Positions 58,612 through 64,000 of a DNA stretch of 64,000 bases are shown piece after piece; position 1 is the stretch's first letter; each line of letters begins with the position of its first letter. The DNA comes from Trema orientale (lineage: Eukaryota > Streptophyta > Magnoliopsida > Rosales > Cannabaceae). The stretch spans positions 301,161 through 365,160 of the forward strand of contig JXTC01000195.1 in the NCBI GenBank assembly GCA_002914845.1. Reading direction: 5' to 3'. The notes under the pieces were generated by a model. That model was not told where the DNA came from, did no database searches, and worked only from the letters and a program-made list of their open reading frames with translations. A program made the position numbers and the translations under genes.

Positions 58612-59300
58612 AAATAATATCCAGCATGTATTCCGAACTTTGGAAGTACACTTTTTTTCTTCTTTTCGGTCGTAATCAAGAAAATCCACTACTAATTAAC
58701 TCCAGATATCGCATCGACAGGATTACAGCAAGTTAACTAATAACTTTTGAAACTGTATGCGTGGTGTCTAAAGAATTATTTGTACACCTTCAAAAGTTGG
58801 TTAAAATGAGTAATAATTCTCAAAAAGGGGAAATTTTTGGCTTTTTTCTTTTAAAAGGAGTTTTAATTGTTTAAAAAAAAATTGTATTTTGGATTTATCA
58901 CTTTTGAAATTATATCGACAAAGAGCGGATTGGGAAACAACATCCAAATTCAAATGTTTCTATTATAATTTTCAAAATGCAAGACATGTTTAGCGCTGAA
59001 AAAGGGAAAAAAATGATTTACCCTTCTTCTCGATTTTTTTTTTTTTTATTTTTTAATTTGCTAAGAAGAGAGATCAGGAAAGTGATTCAAATAAACTTTT
59101 GTCAGGAAAGTTATATTCGGAGTTTTAACTAATTATCTTATTAGAATAATTTTTCCTTTCTTTTTTTTTTTTTTTTTTTTTTTTTTAGGGAATGAATAAT
59201 CTTCCTTAATTCGTATTTAATAATTACACTTAAAATAACTCCAAGCAGTAGAAAATAAAGCTTATCTTATTAGAATCCTTTTCTCTTCTAATTGATTCTC
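58612..59300. other. AT-rich DNA upstream of the F-box gene
   Basis: Nothing coding. There is a T run of about 28 bases near 59159-59186. Confidence 0.5.
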
Positions 59301-59304
59301 CTTT

Positions 59305-59312
59305 TATAAAAG
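59305..59312 (+). promoter_or_regulatory. Probable TATA box of the F-box gene
   Basis: TATAAAAG within CTCCTTTTATAAAAGATG, 142 bp before the ATG at 59447. Confidence 0.5.
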
Positions 59313-59446
59313 ATGATTCTAATTTATAATAGTAGATTCATTTTACATAGAAAAACTCCAATGACACCAATCTTGAGTAGAGCGCTTAATCTAACCATTC
59401 ATGCCTATGAGAGAAGGCGCACAATATAGTCTTCATACTTATCATC

Positions 59447-60874
59447 ATGGCTGAGGCCTCTGAGGGGAGTACTCTTGCGATGAAAACAGTACCACACTCA
59501 GAAACTACAACACCATCAGCAATATCCAAATTGATGTCGCTTGTTATAAGCGACGATGATCTACTAGTCGAGATATTGATCCGACTCCCTGATTACCGAT
59601 GTGTAGTCCAATGTGGCCTTGTTTGCAAGCGCTGGTTCTCTCTCATCTTTCGCTGTGGATTATATTTCAGCCACGCCTTCAATCACCATCACCGCCAAAA
59701 GCGACAACTTTCGGGGTCGAACCCACTGCCTTACACCATTTTCTTGACAAACCCACTGCGTCATGGTCATATGTTCTTGACATCATATGATACGACAACA
59801 GTTAACTTGTTCTCCAAGAAATCAAAGATTCTGCACGGAGAAAAACGAGTACAACAGAGTGACGATCATAGAAGTTATTTAGAATTTTTGGGTTTGCAGG
59901 ATCCGATGATAATATCGTCCTGCGACGACTTATTACTAGTTCGAATAGGGCGAGAGAGTCGCTACATTATTTGCAATCCGCTCACCAAACAATGGTTTGC
60001 TCTCCCTCAGCGTCCTAGATCATACTTCAACTCATATGGACTTGTTTGCAAGCCCAACAGTACTACTACTAGTAGTTGTTGCAAAAAGCTAGGATTACAT
60101 TATTGTAATTGTACCATCAACTTTAGGGTGGTTCTTATTGGTTATAGTAAAACCAGGAGAGAGTTGGTTACGACAACATTTTCTTCCGAAACCGGGCAAT
60201 GGAACAAATCAAGCTTCTTTTTCCCATTGTTTCGTTGGTTCTCTTGGCCTCTGACGGCCTATGCTTGCAACGGGATTCTTTACTGGCCGTTATGTCAGTG
60301 TACTTGGCAGGGAATTTTAGCCTTGAATCCGTTCAAGGATGAGGCGGAAGAGGGGCGGTGCCGGTTGATTAGGTTGCCTGACGAGATCCCTTCTCCCGAG
60401 GATGACATTTTTTTATTTGCACGTCTTGGAGTGGTTCAAGGGCGACTGCGGCTGTCGGAGTTTGAACCGTACTCTCATCGCTGGTCTTTGAAAACTTGGG
60501 AACTGAACGATCTGAGCCGTTGCGATAATGATCATGATCATGGTGGTGGTGATGATGCTGATTGGCTTTTGGTGCACGATGTTGAAGTTAAGAAAGCCGA
60601 CAAATTAATTGTTGGGTTTTTTCTTGGTCTTCATCCAGAAGACGGTGATGTGATTTTCTTCATATGCAATCTTCCTCGGGGAAGTAGGGAGTCTGGTGGT
60701 GATCGTGACACTGGTGAAAGTGGTTTCTACAGATACCACGTCAAGAGAGACAGCTTCGAAAAGATTTGTGATGTTCCATATCGTGATTTCATGTTGTTTA
60801 AGTATTGTAGATCTGTCTTTACTATTGTGCATCCTTGGCTGCCTACAAAAATACCTGAGCTTCCATGTGTTTAG
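59447..60874 (+). CDS. F-box protein with C-terminal F-box-associated-like region
   Basis: A single-exon frame of 475 residues. The F-box at about 33-73 reads VISDDDLLVEILIRLPDYRC...CGLVCKRWFSLI and is expected to bind Skp1/ASK in an SCF ubiquitin ligase. The C-terminal part has the alternating hydrophobic/aromatic pattern of F-box-associated domains (RYIICNPLTKQWFALPQRP, SSETGQWNKSSFFFP, GILYWPL). These usually form a beta-propeller-like substrate-binding module. A His/Asp/Gly-rich loop (DHDHGGGDDADW) interrupts it near residue 365. The substrate is unknown. The start is the first ATG, matched by the truncated relative at 54504. No internal damage is seen; composition is coding throughout. 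I cannot place it in a named subfamily. Confidence 0.85.
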   Translation: MAEASEGSTLAMKTVPHSETTTPSAISKLMSLVISDDDLLVEILIRLPDYRCVVQCGLVCKRWFSLIFRCGLYFSHAFNHHHRQKRQLSGSNPLPYTIFLTNPLRHGHMFLTSYDTTTVNLFSKKSKILHGEKRVQQSDDHRSYLEFLGLQDPMIISSCDDLLLVRIGRESRYIICNPLTKQWFALPQRPRSYFNSYGLVCKPNSTTTSSCCKKLGLHYCNCTINFRVVLIGYSKTRRELVTTTFSSETGQWNKSSFFFPLFRWFSWPLTAYACNGILYWPLCQCTWQGILALNPFKDEAEEGRCRLIRLPDEIPSPEDDIFLFARLGVVQGRLRLSEFEPYSHRWSLKTWELNDLSRCDNDHDHGGGDDADWLLVHDVEVKKADKLIVGFFLGLHPEDGDVIFFICNLPRGSRESGGDRDTGESGFYRYHVKRDSFEKICDVPYRDFMLFKYCRSVFTIVHPWLPTKIPELPCV

Positions 60875-61524
60875 AGCCGAGAGCAATCCCATTTTATTAT
60901 AAAAATGTTAATTGTTTTGCATTAGTGATCTCCTTTGTATTGTTTTGCTTAGCATGATAATTCTTGTTCCTTTCCTCGATGTAATTTGCCTGTTCTTTGG
61001 AAGTTTCTTATTTAGTTGTGCTTCTCATTTATTTATATTTTGGTTTAATTGCCGTATAATTTGTCACATTTTTGTTTATCAAGGATTCTAACAAAGGTAT
61101 TATCTTAGCCCAAAACCACAACAATTTTAGCAGAATTAGAAGCTGGCCGCTTCTATTACTGATGCCATGTCTCACTAGTCACAACCTAAAACAATTATGC
61201 CCCACCGTTACAAACTACAATGTGTGTTCATTTTTTGTTTATAGTATAACTGTTTCTAATTTTCATCCAGATCGTTCAATGCTATACCTTGTTCACATTA
61301 TTATTCACAGAAAACATCAATTTTGATTCCTCATTACTTTTTCTTCACAGGCAACACAAACTATTCACAAAATAGACTAGCAATAAATCCATGATCCTAT
61401 AATAATTTAAGAGCAAATAAATGTAAGCCTTGATTACATCAGAAGCTTAAGGACAGATATCTCCAGCTGATATTTATTTGCATCTTGACCTACTAGTACT
61501 TAGTGGCTTGGGTGGCTTTCATAT
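60875..61524. other. 3' flank of the F-box gene
   Basis: Probably contains the 3' UTR in the first 200-300 bases. The 84-codon frame at 61072 looks accidental. Confidence 0.5.
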
Positions 61525-61955
61525 TGTGACACCCCTTTAGTCTAAGGTTATTAAATTAGGAGATGTTATTATTAAATTCCTTAAAAAAAAAAAAAAAGAA
61601 AAAAACAGAATATATTTTTTTTAAAATAGATAACTCATTAAAGTTTCTATTAAATTCATAAAGAAACTACTAATAATAATTTGAAAGTCATGTAAGCTAA
61701 AGAAAAACTTCTAAAAATATAAAATGTCATTAACATAAAATAAGGATTAGAAAATGTTCATTCAATTAAAATCTAAACTGCCATGTCACCGAGTCATCTT
61801 ATTACTACCATCCTTTATTCTACTATTCATCACCTAAAAAATATTAAATAATATAATGAGCGAAAAGCCTAGTAAGTAAACCACAATGCATATAATTGAT
61901 GAGGTATGCTTTAGTTATTTTATAAAATATATTCCTTATGATTTTTCATAACTTT

Positions 61956-62103
61956 GAAGACTTTTTATTTTAATCCTTGGGAGCGCTCAGTGTAATATCT
62001 AAGCTTTTGGTAACTAGTGGGCCGTGATTGAAGACTTTGCATTTTAATCCTTGTGAGCGCTCAGTGTAATACCTATGCTTTTAGTAACCAGTGGGCTGTG
62101 ATT
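61956..62103. repeat. Tandem duplication, 74-bp unit
   Basis: GAAGACTTT... starts at 61956 and 62030; both units contain GAGCGCTCAGTGTAAT and CCAGTGGGC-like blocks. Inside the probable solo LTR. Confidence 0.9.
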
Positions 62104-62433
62104 GCTGAACCAGTTCTTACTTTGCTACTGACTCCTTGGTAAAATAATATTAGAGGTATAAACTAAGTGTACCTAGTCTATGTAGCCACACACACATTAA
62201 TGATCCCGAAAGGACCTATTATCCCCTGAGTCAAAATTATATGGGGCACCTCCCTAATATAGTCTATTATCATTTATCCTTGGTGGGTATGCCGGTCCCC
62301 TACATCCCATACCTGCTCAGCTCACTAGACATAGACACATACCAATTTCTTTAAAATCTTACTTTTCAAAATCTTTAATTAAACTTTTAGAAAAATCATT
62401 CCATTGTAAAAATTTTGTTCTTTTGAAACATAC

Positions 62434-62501
62434 CATTTTATAAAATAATGTCATGCATATGGATGATCATTTTATAAAATAATGTCATGCATATGGATGA
62501 T
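62434..62501. repeat. Tandem duplication, 34-bp unit, exact
   Basis: CATTTTATAAAATAATGTCA begins at 62434 and 62468, and the two units are identical over 34 bases. Inside the probable solo LTR. Confidence 0.9.
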
Positions 62502-63510
62502 CATACCTCATATAAAATAATATGTTATATATCATCAATTTCCAAGTAAAGTACATATAACACATACTTGAACAATGTAAAATATATACACAATTAAAAC
62601 AGTTAATTATAGTTTAGTTACCTTAAGTCCAAGCAAAATAAAGAGTCAAGAAAAGTGAGAATGTCCTCCGAATGCTTACGACTTATATGCTCCACTTACA
62701 TTATCGATATTATAAGTGCAAATTTACTTAATTCATTTTTATCCTTTATGGGCTATTAAACAAACTTTCCAAATGACTTTTTCTTTCTTTTTTTTTTCTT
62801 GTTTTTATAAAGCCATATAAAATGACTTCATGGCAACCATTAATTTTTTTTATTTTTATATTTAGTTTAATATATATATCTAATTTCTATTTAAATATTA
62901 ATATATATATATGTTATATAAAATTCAAAAATAAAACAATGGAATAAATGATTTTTTTCACACGATATTTAAATTATAATATTATAATTAAATACCATAT
63001 TGTGACAATTAAATATTAATAACATTAATAATAACAATTACTTATTTAAATAACTTCAAATAAATAGAGTAGAATATTACACCTTTTTATTATTTTAAGA
63101 ATCTACAAAAATTTTATTTGGCATGTAAGACAATTAGATTAATAGTGTACTCATAATAAAATATAAAATGATAAAAAAAATTCTCAACATGCAGTAAATG
63201 TAATAGTAAATAATAACAAGTAATACTTAGCAATTGTAGGGCATTCTAATCATAGGTATTACACATGTTTTTGGTATGAGTATGCATTTATACTGTAGAA
63301 AAAGTTGTATCTGATCATAGAATCTACGAAAGAGAAAAAAAGATTTGGTTTCATCACGTACGTACACCAGCACTTAAAAGTTCTTATTGGATGCATGTTG
63401 TATTTCTTCTTATTATTTTCAGAAACAGTTATAAACCTACAGAGCCAAAGACCTATACCTCAACCACAACCATGACAGCCTTCAGAAAGACCATTAATAA
63501 TGGTGTGAAA

Positions 63511-64000
63511 TGTAAAAACTGAAAAAATTTTAAGGGCAATTTGGACATTTTAAAAAGGGATGGCATTGTTGTAATTATTGATTTTCGGAATAAAATAAAG
63601 AAAATATCTGAATTTAATATTCGGGTACTACAGTAGTCGTTATTTGCATAAAAAGGCCCCAAGAAACTCAAATTCTCACAAGAGAAGGCTTGATAGAGAG
63701 AAGAAACACTCGGTTCTGTTCAGTCTCACTGCCGCCACGTGCTACTGCCTTCGGCCCGATGCAACACCCTGCGTGGAAGGGAACTCACTAATGATCAGAT
63801 CCTGACCAGTTCCACCGGAATCGGAGCTCCGGTGACCCAGATCTGCTCCTCCGAAAATCACGCCTATAGTCCAGTTTTCTGGCAATATTTTCGTCGTCCG
63901 ACCTCTGTTCACGTCACTGCCGGCACATACCGCCTCATCTCGCTATCGTTAGCCATCTACAAGTGGTTGCTCGGTCAAATTCATCTCCGATAAGATTTTT
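63511..64000 (+). mobile_element. Start of an LTR, cut by the window end
   Basis: It begins TGTAAAAACTG and continues TTTTAAGGGCAATTTGGACA, matching the first 50 bases of the LTR at 54562 (TGTAAAAACAG, TTTAAAGGGCAAATTAGTCA). A TATA-like TTGCATAAAAAGG lies at about 63645. The GC-rich block after 63720, including an 84-codon frame, corresponds to the GC-rich part of the other LTRs. Confidence 0.65.

Larger units (their letters stand above)
61525..63263 (-). mobile_element. Probable solo LTR, 1739 bp
   Basis: The plus strand starts TGTGACACCCC and ends GGTATTACA, giving TG...CA on the minus strand. Flanks CATAT (61520-61524) and CATGT (63264-63268) differ at one base, compatible with an aged 5-bp target duplication. 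No primer site or coding region adjoins. Two internal tandem duplications are present. The boundary call is moderate. Confidence 0.55.

Noticed and set aside
63739..63993. 84-codon frame near the window end
   Set aside because: It lies in DNA that starts as an LTR at 63511 and matches the position of the GC-rich LTR block; no protein family is recognised.

Overview
This is nuclear DNA of a flowering plant, most likely a eudicot. The intergenic DNA is very AT-rich, genes are sparse, introns are GT-AG, and plant-restricted families are present: MIK2-type LRR receptor kinases, an SCL-type SR splicing factor, an F-box/kelch protein of the KMD/KFB type, a phylloplanin-like secreted protein and a defensin-like peptide. 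Most of the window is decayed transposon DNA. There are short assembly gaps at 13047-13051 and 27985.

Layout. 0.4-6.6 kb and 15.7-22.4 kb are two diverged copies of one segment. Each carries a minus-strand LRR receptor gene. Copy A (3378-6033) is a complete two-exon receptor kinase. Copy B (19572-21131) has lost the whole kinase domain by an internal deletion but keeps an open frame. Between them lie a MULE-like inverted-repeat element with a gene-like insert (6.7-8.5 kb), a truncated Copia element (9.4-12.4 kb), a MITE, and a 469-bp-offset direct repeat (14 kb). 22-25 kb is rich in small TIR elements sitting in (TA)n tracts. 26.1 kb holds the phylloplanin-like gene. 27.5-29.4 kb is an exact solo LTR with its target duplication. 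31.3-34.9 kb holds a minisatellite followed by the five-exon SR gene, and 35.7-36.8 kb the F-box/kelch gene. 39-43 kb holds a hAT-like and a MULE-like element, each with target-site duplications. 44.7-45.9 kb is a tandem pair of defensin-like loci, the second clearly dead. 46.4-53 kb is nested LTR, SINE, Copia gag and a 1.13-kb TIR element bounded by (TA)n. 54.5-57 kb is an LTR retrotransposon end that interrupts a probable F-box gene start. 59.4-60.9 kb is an intact F-box gene. 61.5-64 kb is LTR DNA again.

The genes do not form a pathway. Several belong to families that expand by local duplication (LRR receptors, F-box genes, defensin-like peptides), and for each of these the window shows a healthy copy, or the better one, beside a damaged one. 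The most unusual observation is a set of three unrelated TIR element families that all lie between (TA)n tracts. For one copy there are two paralogous unoccupied sites in the same window, and these lack the long TA tracts.
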